From Pochonia chlamydosporia 170 (taxonomy: Eukaryota; Ascomycota; Sordariomycetes; Hypocreales; Clavicipitaceae): a stretch of 64,000 nt of DNA. A model generated the notes under the pieces. The model ran no database searches, was not told where the DNA came from, and saw only the letters and a program-made list of their open reading frames with translations. A program made the translations under genes and the position numbers. Positions within the stretch are counted from its first letter, which is position 1. Each line of letters starts with the position of its first letter. The stretch lies in the NCBI RefSeq assembly GCF_001653235.2, contig NC_035796.1:1488001-1552000 (forward strand). Direction: 5' to 3'. Of the stretch, positions 35,749 to 46,994 are shown one piece after another.

Positions 35749-36101
35749 ATGGCAGGCGACAAACCCCCTACCATTCAATCGCTCGACAGACCAGAAGATC
35801 TCAAAGGCTTATTGCGTCAAGACCGCGGTGATGACTGTTTAAGCTGCAAAGTCGTTGGTAAGCTCATGGAGTCTGAGCAAAAAGATGCTTGACACAAATT
35901 CTAATGGAATACCTCCTAGGGAGCGGCGCATTCTTCGGACTGGCTGCATACAGCTATTTCTCTGGCATGTCACAGCTGGAAAAGCAGCGCCAAGCCATCC
36001 TGCAGAGCAAGTCCATGTTTGGCATGAGAAGTCGCAGGTTCGGAATTACTGGTATTTCACTGGGCTTGGTATGGATGGGTCTTTGGAGGGCTTTCCGGTG
36101 A
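35749..36101 (+). CDS. small DMAC1-like (DUF4536) mitochondrial membrane protein
   Basis: Exons 35749-35857 and 35920-36101, joined by a GTAAGC...TAG intron, give 96 residues. The polar N-terminus (about 1-30) is followed by DCLSCKVVGSGAFFGLAAYSYF (30-51), a CxxC motif leading into a membrane helix, then a Lys/Arg/Gln loop and a second helix (GITGISLGLVWMGLWRAF) ending at the stop. This layout fits the DUF4536 family, whose human member DMAC1 assists assembly of the complex I distal membrane arm. Function in fungi is inferred only from that. It is easily missed because each exon is short. Confidence 0.75.
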
Positions 36102-36584
36102 TTCGTCATGGACAGTGGTTTGTACAAAATTGTAGCATCTTGTAAAGTATTATGACTCGAATGAATACAGCGTCTCATCTCATTCTCCCTGCTGTCAGCC
36201 CAACGATTGTATGATCTGAACTGCATTCGATCTATGGCAAACAAAATAAATAGAGTTCATATCTGATTCATACATTTAATAAATTCGTCGTGACCGTTTA
36301 AAACCCAAGCACCATCTCATTCACCCGTGTTGGTCACTCACCACCAATCCACCAGACCCAGACTCCAACGAAAATCTTCGCTCTATCAAGACCCACTTCA
36401 GACATCACTTCATCTAACCATCAAACTCACACCCAGACTCAGTATACCACCCCAACCCAGGAAACCACCGACAAACAGAAAGACAAGAAACGTCAATCAG
36501 CACATTTGCATAGCATCATCTCTGAACCTCGCCCCAGCGGCGCCCACCCCCTCCCAAAGACAAACACGCCGCAAATCTCAAATC

Positions 36585-37711
36585 ATGCCCATCACCATCC
36601 TCAAACCACAACCGGCCGCCCACCGCCCTCTCACATCCCACATCTCCCCAGACTCAGACTCCGACTCCGAGGGCGGCGTCGACATCCAAGGCGATGTATC
36701 CATGAGCGGAACCAAACAAACACAAAGCATAGACCCAGATGAAATCCTCACGCCAGGCACAATCATAACCTCCAACCCCCAATGGATGCGGTACGTAAAC
36801 CTCACCCCCCCCCCCCCCCCCCCCCCCCCCAATCAAACATGAACATCACCATAAACATAAACACAATTACTAACCTCACCAGCGGCCACGGCACCTACCT
36901 CCCCCCTTCAACCCAGTCCATCACCTCCTCCCTAGCCGGCACACTCACCAAAACCAACAAACTCCTCTCCGTGCGGCCCCTCCGCGCGCGCTACACCCCC
37001 GAAATAGGCGACCTCGTAGTCGGCCGCATCACCGAAGTCCAAGCCAAGCGGTGGCGCGTCGACGTCGCCGCCAGCCAACTCGCCATCCTCCAAATCAGCG
37101 CCATCAACCTCCCCGGCGGGATCCTCCGCAAGCGCACAGAGACAGACGAGCTCCAGATCCGGTCCTTCTTCTCAGAAGGCGACCTGGTCGTCGCAGAGGT
37201 GCAGCAGCTGCACCAAGATGGCGCGGCGTCCCTGCACACCCGCTCGCTCAAGTACGGCAAGTTGCGGAACGGGGTGTTCGTGAGCGTGTCGGGGACGGGA
37301 GGCGGCGGCGGGGTGGTGAGGTCGAAGAGACAGGTGTGGACGATGGAGGGCGCGAATTCGGCGGGCAAGATTGACGTGCTGCTGGGTGTGAATGGGTATA
37401 TTTGGATCAGTAAGCATGTTGAGAGTGAGATTGCCGCCGAGGCGGCGGGGATTAATAAGATGGAGGAGAGTGTGAGCAGCAGGGTGTACTCGAGTCAGAA
37501 TGATGAGATTGACGTGCCGACCATGAGGGAGATTGCGAGAGTGAGGAGTGTGATTTTGGCAATGGTTGAGCATGGGGTGAGGGTGGATGAAGATATGGTT
37601 AGTAGGGGGTACATGGAGGCGGTGGAGATGGCGAGGGAGGACGAGAGTGATGATTTGTATCTGGGAGGTGAAAAGGGGGCTAGATTGGCAGCAATATTGG
37701 CAGGCCACTAA
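36585..37711 (+). CDS. RRP4: exosome RNA-binding cap subunit Rrp4
   Basis: Exons 36585-36790 and 36883-37711 give 344 residues. Rrp4 is one of three cap proteins of the RNA exosome. The N-terminal region (about 45-85) has [22 protein letters not shown]. An S1 domain follows ([15 protein letters not shown]...WRVDV...). The KH-type domain has the diagnostic [11 protein letters not shown], the Rrp4/Rrp40 G-x-N-G-x-I-W motif. The C-terminus is acidic and helical. A short Gly-rich insertion (about 236-242) interrupts the S1/KH linker. The intron (36791-36882) has a clean GTACGT donor and a CTAAC branch site but contains 26 consecutive C. Confidence 0.93.
36805..36830 (+). repeat. poly(C) tract inside the RRP4 intron
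   Basis: 26 consecutive C within a 92-nt intron, 14 bases after the donor. It does not affect the reading frame. The length is likely to vary between strains or to be misread by sequencing. Confidence 0.95.
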
Positions 37712-38221
37712 GAAATGATGATATGAGTTACAAGTAGTGCAGTTCGAGTTGCATGTTGTGTGTGAGTGGCATTGTTTATGAGGCTACTTTCCATGATTTT
37801 ACGGTAGCTGATATGTGATGGACCTATACATAATAGATGATATATTTGTAAGGCATTTCAATTGTAGTATCAAGTATCATTGTCGTTCACAACAGCATAA
37901 TGGTAGATTTCTTGTTGCCTTGAATTCGATTGACGCTTTACACAACGTACATAGCCTCCCAATTTTGGATTTACAAAAAAAGGAACAAAATAAGACATCG
38001 ACTGTTAGCCTGTTGTCCTGCCACCCAAAGGTATGTTCGTCACCATCGCTCGCCCATCCATCGGGTCTGTCGTCGACCTTGCCGTCACATTATATTTCCA
38101 TACATGTACCTCCTTCAACAAAGAAAACGCAAAAATGGGTATTTGGTGGAGATATTTGTTCGTAGAGTGATTTGCTCGACGATTTCTCAATCGTCTTGCT
38201 CGAGCGATGGTTTCGCGCCGT
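37712..38221. other. convergent 3' intergenic region
   Basis: Between the stops of Rrp4 and the aldehyde dehydrogenase. AT-rich; nothing else seen. Confidence 0.5.
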
Positions 38222-39924
38222 TTACAGGCCTAGCGAATTTCTCTTCAGCCGAAGGTACGTGGCAATCAAGGCAAAGAGAATCCCCCACCTTACTGCTGAC
38301 CCGGACGTGCTCTTGCCGCCGAGTCCGAACACGAAACCGAACCAGTACTTGAGACCCTTTGTGACATTGCCGTCACGATCAAAGTTGGGCTTGTGGCCAT
38401 TCATCTTGTGGTAACGGCTTAGTTCGTTCCATGAGTAGGGCATGTAGCGCACGCGGAGGACCTTATCAGCCCATTTAGGCACTTGTGCGATAACACGCTG
38501 GTGGCTGAAGGCCTTGAATGAGTAGTATCCGTGGTAATTGCCTTGACCGGAGGACCCAATACCTCCGAGAGGCGTGGCATTGATCATGGCATGGAAGAAG
38601 GCGTCGTTGACGGTGGCACCTCCGGAAGTGACATTGAGAAGGACTAAGACGCAAGGTTAGCTGCATTACTATCATCTCGTGCTTTCACATAGTCGATATC
38701 TGTCGATCATGAGCAAACGCAAATGCAAACAAGTCACATACCTTTCTTGTTCTCCTCGTCGGAGCCAAAGGTAAACAGGGCCAACGGAGTCGGGTCGACC
38801 TTGTGGGCAATCTCAATAGCCTGGTCGAGATTATCAACAGGCATGATGGACCAGATTGGCCCAAAGCTCTCCTCAGCCATCATAGTATCCTCAATGTCGT
38901 CAACGAGAACGGCAGTTGGCTCAATCCACAGCTTCTCTTCATCAGAACCACCCCCCATGACCACCTTGCCCTTGGAGTTGTTCAGCATTCGCATCAATCG
39001 GTCAAAGTGGCCCTTGTTCACGATGCGTGACAAGTCACTGTTCTTGCCACCATTGGGCATGAATGTGCGATACTGCTTGTTGACTTCGGCAATAAACTCA
39101 TTCAAAACCGGGCGCTCAATAAGAACGTAATTGTGTGACAGGCAAACCTGTCCTGCGTTGAGACACTTTTGCCAGAGAAGACGGCGGGCTGCAAGCTTGA
39201 CATCGCCATTCTTGGTAATGAAGGCAGGGTTTTGACCACCGAGTTCGAGAAGCACGGGGGTAAGAGACTGGGCAGCCTTGGTGGCAATGATGGCACCGGT
39301 TTTCTTGCCTCCAGTGAAAACAACCTTGTCAAACTTGTGCTCCATGACGTGCTTGGTTTCCTCCAAAGCACCGTTAATGCACACATAGCAGTCCGGGTCG
39401 AGGTACTCGTCGAAGATTCTCTTGAGAATCATGGCTGAGTGGGGAGAGAGCTCAGAGGGCTTGAGAACGATGCAGTTACCGGCGGCAATGGCACCAATGA
39501 CGGGAGTGAGGTTCAGCTGAAATGGGTAGTTGTAGGCACCAATAATGAGAATCTGACCTAGAGGCTCGTTCCTGATGCGCGGTCGCATGGGCCAGTAGGT
39601 CATGGGCAAGTCGACAATGTTCTCGTCCTTGGCCCAGGTCTCAAGCTTGTTTGCAACGTTGATAGCCTCATTCTTGACCCAGTCCAGCTCAGTGAGGTGG
39701 GCCTCAAACTTGCACTTGCCCATATCCTTCATGACAGCCTCCTCGATGAGCTTCTCATAGTCGCAGACCGCCCAGTAGAGCTTGCGAATCTGCTGCATAC
39801 GGAAGTTCATATCCTTGGTCTTGTTGGTGCGGAAGGTCTTGCGTAAACGTTCAACGTTGGCAGTGATTTCGTCGAGACCCGTAGGCTCAAAGGCCGGGAT
39901 GGGGCCGGATTTGAGTTGAGCCAT
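38222..39924 (-). CDS. HFD1: fatty aldehyde dehydrogenase with C-terminal membrane anchor
   Basis: Exons 39924-38742 and 38643-38222 give 534 residues. It is a class 3 (ALDH3/Hfd1) enzyme that oxidises long-chain fatty aldehydes with NAD(P)+. Visible motifs are the Rossmann segment ILIIGAYNYP (126-135), VFTGG (202-206), catalytic Glu227 in LLELGGQNP and catalytic Cys261 in NAGQVCLSHN. The C-terminal part has FHAMINATPLGGIGSSGQG and ends with a hydrophobic stretch (WGILFALIATYL) followed by basic residues, a tail anchor for ER, lipid droplet or mitochondrial outer membrane. The intron has GTATGT and TTAG. The Met at 39924 (AGCCATGG context on the reverse) is preferred over the ORF extension to 39963. 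In fungi related enzymes serve sphingolipid breakdown and alkane or fatty-alcohol use. Confidence 0.92.
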
Positions 39925-40859
39925 GGTGAAAGAGGTAAGAGGTTTGAGGCCGACAAGATTCAATTCTCTGCAAAGTTTTGCTGTTCGTGGTGACGAGAGT
40001 ATGAACTACGACGCTGACGGCGAATTATGTCAGTTCGTGGACAACGTGCCTGACAAGGGAAGCTGTAGCTTTCAAAGCTCTGGATCGGCCGGGTGATAGC
40101 TTGGCAGGGACAAGCAGCAGACCAATGAGTTGCTCTCGTACAGAGTAAACAAAGAAACAGACCCAGCAAACAGGATGAACTTGACTACCGCTCAATGATG
40201 ATACAAGTCACAAGTCACACTAAATGCTGTTTGTGACAGGTGAAGCATCGAGGTGGACGTGAAGCGCGAGAGGGGGGTGCAAGATATTTATTGACAAAAG
40301 CCGGTCGAATGAGTGATGCATGGTGCAAGGATCTATGAGAGACGGCCAGCCAGCCAACCTGCATGTATCATTGGATCCAGATGAGACCCCGGCGGGAAGG
40401 AGCAACCACCAGGGGCGATTGCCTTGCCTCGTTTGCTCCAGACCAGGCCTGTAATGATGCACTAGTGCAAGCACCAGATTTTGTCTAAAAGTGGGTTCAA
40501 GGTTCATGCAGAACTCCAGAAAGCCATCAAGGATCGGTGACTCGGCGTTGGAACATCAATTGATGTCGAGTCCATCCTTCTTTTCGAAATCTGTATCAAC
40601 TCCAGCGTTCAATTTGAGCTCGTGCAAGAGCCCGAGTTACCGAATCTTCAACAAGGCCACTACTGGCCGCCACGGCCATCAACTGCCCCTTGCCCCAGAA
40701 TATTTTCGACACCCAACTTCAACTTCTTCACCTTTTGCAGGTCCCGCAAACGCAGCAACCCACAGGAACGCTCGCTCCACTCCACATCGTACGTACATTC
40801 AAACACGGGCATGTACAATATTTAATCAAATCATCACTTGGTTGTCAGCCCCTCGGTAG

Positions 40860-41632
40860 TATTTCTCATCTCGGAATCGCCTCCCATTCCTTCGATTCTG
40901 ACCAAATCGCTCCCACATCTCGACACCCTGATCCATTGCTCCACGCATAATCCTCGAAGGTTGTCATTGACTTCATGCTAGTTACCCCAAGTTCCCTGAT
41001 TCCAGCATGAATCTCGCCGACACACGGGACTCCGGGGCAAAATCAATATCCATGCATAAGTGAACAAGGACAGCAAGCTCCTTGTGGTGCTGTAGTCCGA
41101 TCCATGTCTGGAACCTGGATTGGGCGCCACCCAGCCCGAAGTCGATACCAACAGGGAGCCGAACCTGAAAGACATCTGGTCCATCATGAGCTATTAGAGC
41201 TCTCCAGACCAGGCTTGAAACCATGATACGACATCAGCAACTTCATTCGCGGGGACGATTTGGCCGGCTTGACTACCTCCCATTTAAATCTACGTTATAT
41301 TTGGGCAACCTCGTCTAAAACCAAGTTGTCGTACCAACGACGATTGTACAACTTGTCGATGCCACATGCTTGCCGTGGGGCGCCACTCAGTCCAAATACG
41401 GACCGAGGCAACACAGCGTCGACCCCTCCAAGTCCCAAGCCACCTAGATCCTTGTCGCTTGACCCCTTTCTGAGATTGTTTTAGCCACCCATGAAGCCTC
41501 TGGTCCATGAACACTAGGAGCATTTTCTGTATGGCACATTGACGCCCGCTGGCTGTCTTTGGAAGGGGCCATATATTTGTAATCCTGCTCCACAATATCA
41601 CTGGCCTTGAAGATAGTGTGACCGCCATCCAA
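40860..41632 (-). pseudogene. possible decayed gene, minus strand
   Basis: Successive minus-strand pieces read like coding DNA but lie in different frames or are broken by stops. One is 41632-41444 (no ATG). A second, around 41430-41290, contains GLGGVDAVLP and YNRRWYDNLVLDEV. A third, 41224-40982, starts with ATG and contains HDGPDVFQVRLPVGIDFGLGG. A last piece near 40930-40835 contains VEMWERFGQNRR. I do not recognise the family. These could be exons of a real gene with unseen splice sites, or a relic. Confidence 0.25.
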
Positions 41633-41830
41633 ACTGACAGCCGCACAGCGCTACACATTGCGGCGACTATGTTCAGTGGACGACGAGGTTACCAAGAAAT
41701 ACTCGGACTGCTTACAGACTCGGGTGGCACAAACGCCCACGCTGAAGATGTGGTAAGCACGGCACTTACACGGGATGTGAAACAACATATCGAAACCAGC
41801 AGCGGTAAGGCTGCTCCTGGTATCTAATAA
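41550..41830 (+). pseudogene. ankyrin-repeat-like fragment
   Basis: The plus frame reads VTAIQTDSRTALHIAATMFSG followed by EILGLLTDSGGTNAHAEDV, which fits the ankyrin consensus (xxTALHxAAxxG...EILxLLxxxGAxxxAxD). It then breaks after a possible GTAAGC donor. A shifted frame about 60 bases later reads AAVRLLLVS, another ankyrin-like helix. No start codon or full repeat array is present, so it is at most the remnant of an ankyrin gene. It overlaps the minus-strand fragment above, so only one of the two readings can be right. Confidence 0.3.
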
Positions 41831-42618
41831 CATAGTGTGAACTGTTGTTGTTGGTCGCCGCGCTGACGATCCATCATTTTCTGGTCACCACCGAGGCGGA
41901 GAAACTTAGACATCAACTTCGATAGCTGTACTGCCTTGTCGACGCTATAGGAAAGAAATACGTGGCAATATTCATTGCAGGTTCATTAAGTGACCATACG
42001 CTATGTGTTATGAACATTGACTATGTTACTGCAGTATTGGGTCTCAGTCTACCGATAAGGCTTCACAGCACCACGAAGACCCGGTGAGGCTCACAGTTCT
42101 TGCTATACAGGACAAACTGCAGACCGTATGTGATGCTTTCACTAAATTCGCGCAATGTATGTGTGATCCAAAAATAGCGGCCAAGCAACATCTATGGTTT
42201 GGCAGTATTTCCAGACATCGAAGGCATATGTACAGGCCGAGCTGCGCTTGGTTCAAAGTATCATACAGGCTACTCAGGTTATTATGAACATATATACCGT
42301 CGATCATCTGCCAAACTACTGCCTAGTTCTAGACAAGTTCTCTGAATTCTTATAGACGGGAAGCAAATACTTACCAGAGGGCAAATTCCCCATCCCGGAA
42401 GCAGTTTTAGTTTCTCGTGATGAATGGGTTCGCCAAGTTGTAAGTGCAAGCTATATGGGAAGCTAGAGTACACATACATCTTATCATACTAACTCTTCGA
42501 AAGACATGAATTAGCTTTACTGGAGTCATTGCGGATGGAAGGTAATAATGAAGCCAAAACGGTTACACGCCGTATCTCTCCAAGACAGCAACCCTATCTC
42601 TTATGGCATGATTCCTTC

Positions 42619-44309
42619 CTACGATTCCACACATTGCCGTCTCCTCACCAACACTTCAACCCCCTTCGGTGGCATATTAACCTCCGTCAACCACTTATTC
42701 TCCGGCCTCTTACCGCCATACTCCTCCGGAAACTCAAGATCATAGTGTGTAAGCACGTAAGCAATTATCATCTTCAGCTCAAAATCAACCAAGAACCGCC
42801 CAGGGCAAGCATGCTTTCCATGGCCGAATGGTAAATGATCCGGGGCCGTCGTCACAAATGCCTGCCTCTTCACCACGGCAGAAAACGTCGCACCCTCACC
42901 CTGCTGACCACGCGAAAATCGGAACGGATCGAATTTCAGCGGTTCGTGGTAATTATCCTCATCCATTTGCGCTGGCTGTCCGAGGAAGGAGACTATCGTC
43001 CCCTTGGGTAGTTTAACGCCCGTGTCGGTCTCCAAGTTATCGACCATTACCTTTCGAAAGATTGCACGCCCACCGAAGGAGTGACACCGTAACGTCTCAC
43101 GAGCGACGCTATCTGCCTTGATCATCTTGGAGATGTGGCCCTTTGACCACTTTGTGTCGCTGCCCATAACTTGCGCAACTTCGTCCCGCAAGATGGAGAT
43201 GGTGCTGTGCTCTGCGTCTGATCCCAGGATATTTAAGAGCATATTTGTCACCTGCATACTCGTCAGATGCATGGAGCCGAGGTTAGCAGCAGTGAGGCGC
43301 CCTGACATCACGTCTAGATCGTGCAGTTCGTGTGGTCGTTCTCGCTGAGCGTACCGAAGCATGAGCTGCAAGTGATCTAGGGGTTCAGTGTCCCGGTCGT
43401 CGTCCTTTGTGTGCTTTAGTGTTTCCAGTCGCGCCCTGTAGGTGGGCTCAAAGTGCTGTTTGACCTTTTTCTGTGCAAAATGCGCCTTCAGACCGGCAAT
43501 TCGGCCAACAACTGGACGCAGTATAGCAGGCGTGCCAAAGGTAAGCCCGGCAGTGATGATAAAACCATCCACAGCATCCAAGGCGTCTCTGATGTACTCT
43601 TCATTGCGGCCTGTGAAAAAGAAGGTTTAGTTGAGATGGTATTGACAATGCTGCTTGTTCTTGGTAGTACTTACACAACGGCAAGCCAACTGTAAAGCGA
43701 CTAGCTGCTTGAGCGACTATCAATCGCACCGTCTCCAACAAGTCAACTCTCCTCCAGTTCTTCTCGTCTGTGCCAAAACGAGTATCAAAGGCAGCTTGCA
43801 ACTCGTTATTCATTGCTGTAACGATGTTTTCCAAGACGACATTCATCTCGTCCCTCACTAGATTGGCTTGCCAAGCATCGCCGACATATTTTGTATGACC
43901 GAGACTGTAATACACCTGGTCGATTTCTACAAATGCCTCATTGACGCCAAGTATGCTCTCGGGTTGTGTGAGTGCCCAGCGCATGGAGCACGCTGGGAGG
44001 ATAATTTCGTAGCGAAACCCGATGCCTGGGACAATGACGGCATTGCCTTTCTTGGTGTACTTGTCACAACATGTTAATTACGACACAGATGCTATAACAT
44101 TGCTTGAATAACCGTACCTTGTGATAAGCTTCACGAAATATAGCTTCACAGTCGTTGATATACTCGAGTCGCGTCCTGAAGCTGAAGCTGCGTTTCCCCG
44201 GAGGCTCTCTTATGAGGGTCACCCCCTGAGGGAGCGGGATTGTGAAGTAGAATGAATTGATGATGTAGACTATAACCAAGACGGCCAAACACAGTAGCAA
44301 GGCATCCAT
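42619..44309 (-). CDS. cytochrome P450 monooxygenase
   Basis: Exons 44309-44118, 44059-43675 and 43610-42619 give 522 residues. A membrane anchor is at residues 2-23 (DALLLCLAVLVIVYIINSFYF) and the helix-K ExxR is in ARETLRCHS. The heme loop is FGHGKHACPGRF, with Cys about 461. The I-helix has LGSMHLTSMQ in place of the usual AGxDT, as in the fungal group that includes ent-kaurene oxidase-like and indole-diterpene P450s. The Met at 44309 has a CACCATGG context; upstream in-frame ATGs at 44354 and 44351 would add 15 or 14 residues. Introns have GTACGG and GTAAGT donors. All key residues are intact. No other secondary-metabolism gene is adjacent, so the substrate is unknown. Confidence 0.92.
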
Positions 44310-45469
44310 GGTGCCAAATTCTAAGTACATTTGACCGGGTACGAGCGACATCATGATCTCGAAGCAATGGTGGGGGGTTGAAAGCTCGGAGGCTGAGGCT
44401 CGACCCTGCGGACGCGATAATTGTCGCAAGATGTCTTATAGCAATTAAGAATCAACGTCTTGAACGATTTATACGTTGGTTGGTAAAAAGCGCAACCGGT
44501 CGTATTCGCAACCTATTCCCAATACATGAGATTCTACACCAATAGCTCCCCACAGTGACCACAAACTGGGACTTGTTTCTTGTAACCCATGGAGGGGATC
44601 ACCGTCTCCCAACATAGCCTATCTTCGATCGTCATATGCCGGAGCTCCGGTATTAACCCCCTATTGGAAAAGTACTGTGCTTACTGCACTTTTGTGGCTT
44701 GACTCAGACTTCAGTCATGTCTTGGTCAGGCTGATATTGGTGTCGTCTACACGAAGGCGGACAGCACCCAACAGGCTGGGGTCTCACACGATTCGTAATA
44801 AGAATTTCGACCTGTTTCTGTCAAATAGGGGTACCTTATTAGTGTGTTTATCCGTTAGCTTATGCTGGACCTGGTACGCTCTACTTTAATCGGATTACCG
44901 GCCGGGCTCCCAGTGAGTACCCGGCAGGGTAAGCAAACCACCCGGCTTTGTGAAATATTAGACGCCTGCTTAGCAACCCTTCTAAAAGTCCATGACTGAG
45001 AAGGAGGTCCATTAAGAGATACTTTCATGGTAAGGTTTTGACTGACTGGGGCTGCGGTGGATGGAGGCTGAATGCATGGTCTTACTATTTAGAGCCATGG
45101 CCGACGATGTCGATCTGATTTTACGCCACGGGACGTTGAACTCGTTGCCGCAGATTGGGTGTTTTGAAGAGTGGAGGGAGTATTAGCCTGGGTATCAGTA
45201 CTGTGCAGTATTTCATTTGCTGTGACACTGAGGGTTGATGAGCAGAGTTGAACATATTTCCGGGCAAATGGATGTACACACTCCTTGCACGAGTTAATGA
45301 TGCTTTGTGGGAATACCTAACTACCGCACAACAATTGTATCCAGATGACACATGGCTTCTATATTTACTGTACATCACCAAGGCACACAAGCCCAGGCTA
45401 CCCGCATGCTAATTATACAAATCTAGCCCCCACAGCCCACACTCCCACCGAAGCACAACGCGCCAACTA
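44310..45469. other. intergenic region upstream of the P450
   Basis: 1.16 kb between the P450 start and the mS35 stop. Short random frames only. Confidence 0.5.
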
Positions 45470-46696
45470 CTACCTCCTAGCCCTCTGGCCAAACGAGCCC
45501 TTCCCAATCCTCACTGCAACCTCTTCAGCCCTTTGCTTTTCCTGCTCCTCAGCCAACTTCTTCATCAAATAACCATCAATAGCCTCCTTGCCGTCGACCA
45601 ACAACCCGCCCTTGGCTTTTTGTATGTCCGCAATAGCCGCCACCTTTCGCTGCTCATCCAGCTGCAGCCGTCGTTCATCAGTCATTCTCCATTCCACGGG
45701 GAACTTGGGCTTCTCCTTGATGCGGTGGTGTCTCAGGTCCAGGGGCACGTCCTCAAAGGTATCCTTGGGGTCTTTGGCCGAGGCAATCAAATCGTCCACC
45801 AAGCCCGTAAGGTAGAGTTTGTTTTGCGCCTGGTGCTCGTAGCTCTCGCAGCTGATCTTGACGAGCTCTGTCTCGGGGTTATATCGTGGACCCGCGAGCT
45901 TCTTTAGCTTCTCTGTCTGGACAGGCGTGAGCTTCAGGTCGTCGGGGGCGAATTGGACAACGACTTTTCGCTCAGCGGGGTGCGATTCACCCATGTAGGT
46001 CGTGTATCGCCATCGAAGGACCTCGTTGTCCTTGGGGGGCACGAAGGGCTTGGCGAATTCTGACAACGCCATGTAATTAGTTTGAGTCTCTGCATAGAGA
46101 GTGGATAGTTAAAACTCACTCGCAAGGAGAGGCATCTCCCAAACTGCCAATCGAGCATAATGCCTAAAGTCCCTTACCTCTTCCAGCTTGCCATGAGCCA
46201 TAGATGTCATATCATCTTCGTCAAACTCGTCATGCTCTTCCGTGTTCGTTTCGGGGTCCTCCTCATCGAACCAGAACGACGACTTGTTAGGCTTATCACC
46301 AATGTCATCCTTAAGCAGTTCCTCTTCCAATCCTCTGTCCTCGGAAGCCCAGCCAGGCGTCTGCCTCAATGTTGTTGTCAAGAATTCGTCAATCGTATTG
46401 TACCCATTCGATTTAGCTAGTTCGTCCAGCTGTCGCAGTCCTTCAGGGGTAGCACTCTCGACGAACGCCTTATCCATCGCATTCAATTCCAGATGTTGAG
46501 GGGTCTTTGCCTCACTGTCTTCCCGTCCCTCCTTTTCGGGCTTTTCGTCTGTCCATTGCGCAGGCGATGTGCTGAATGCTCGCCGGGTGGGAAGACTTTG
46601 TCGGGAAATTTGCTGTGCCCGTGACAGCCGTTGCACTCGAAGGGGTCGACGGCATGCCAGGGCACATAGCCTTGCGGCATTTGAAGACGACGCCAT
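45470..46696 (-). CDS. RSM24: mitochondrial small ribosomal subunit protein mS35
   Basis: Exons 46696-46120 and 46059-45470 give 388 residues. The N-terminus (about 1-45) is Ala/Arg/Ser-rich with RRAFSTSPAQW, a typical presequence cleavage region. An acidic middle (EEHDEFDEDD) precedes the conserved MRP-S28/mS35 domain: YARLAVWEMPLL ahead of the splice, then FAKPFVPP, VLRWRYTTYMGESHPAERKVVV, and LAGPRYNPETELVKISC. The C-terminal helix is Lys/Glu-rich. The intron (GTGAGT...CAG) joins LLA to KFAKP. The ATG at 46696 is the best start; the frame is open upstream, but that extension lacks a targeting-like sequence. It is divergent from Alg13. Confidence 0.9.
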
Positions 46697-46994
46697 GCTG
46701 AATTGAGTGAGTCGTAGCAGCACTGGGATGCTACGTGCTACTCTCAAGTTGAAGCGTGAGCTTTCAAAAATTTGGGAGTGGTTCAATTGGTTGCACTCTG
46801 CAAGTAAATGTTTGCCGAGCTTTTGCCGCCTGCTACCCCTGGTGTTTGGAGTGGCACTCGCATTGCGGCTCCACTCATGCATCGAGCTACTCCAAGCTCA
46901 ACCACATGTTCCACCACCCGTGTACAACCTCATTTACACCTAGCTGGAACACTCTCGTCTTTCCACAATGAGGTAGACTGGCCAAATTCCCAAA
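46697..46994. promoter_or_regulatory. compact divergent promoter, mS35 and Alg13
   Basis: 298 bases separate two divergent start codons, implying closely packed or shared promoters. No named element. Confidence 0.45.

Larger units (their letters stand above)
39925..42618. other. gene-poor 2.7 kb with coding-like debris
   Basis: The first 900 bases are the promoter and leader of the aldehyde dehydrogenase. From about 40860 to 42480, several frames on both strands resemble protein but are broken by stops and shifts; these are given as separate entries. No complete gene can be assembled. Confidence 0.45.
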
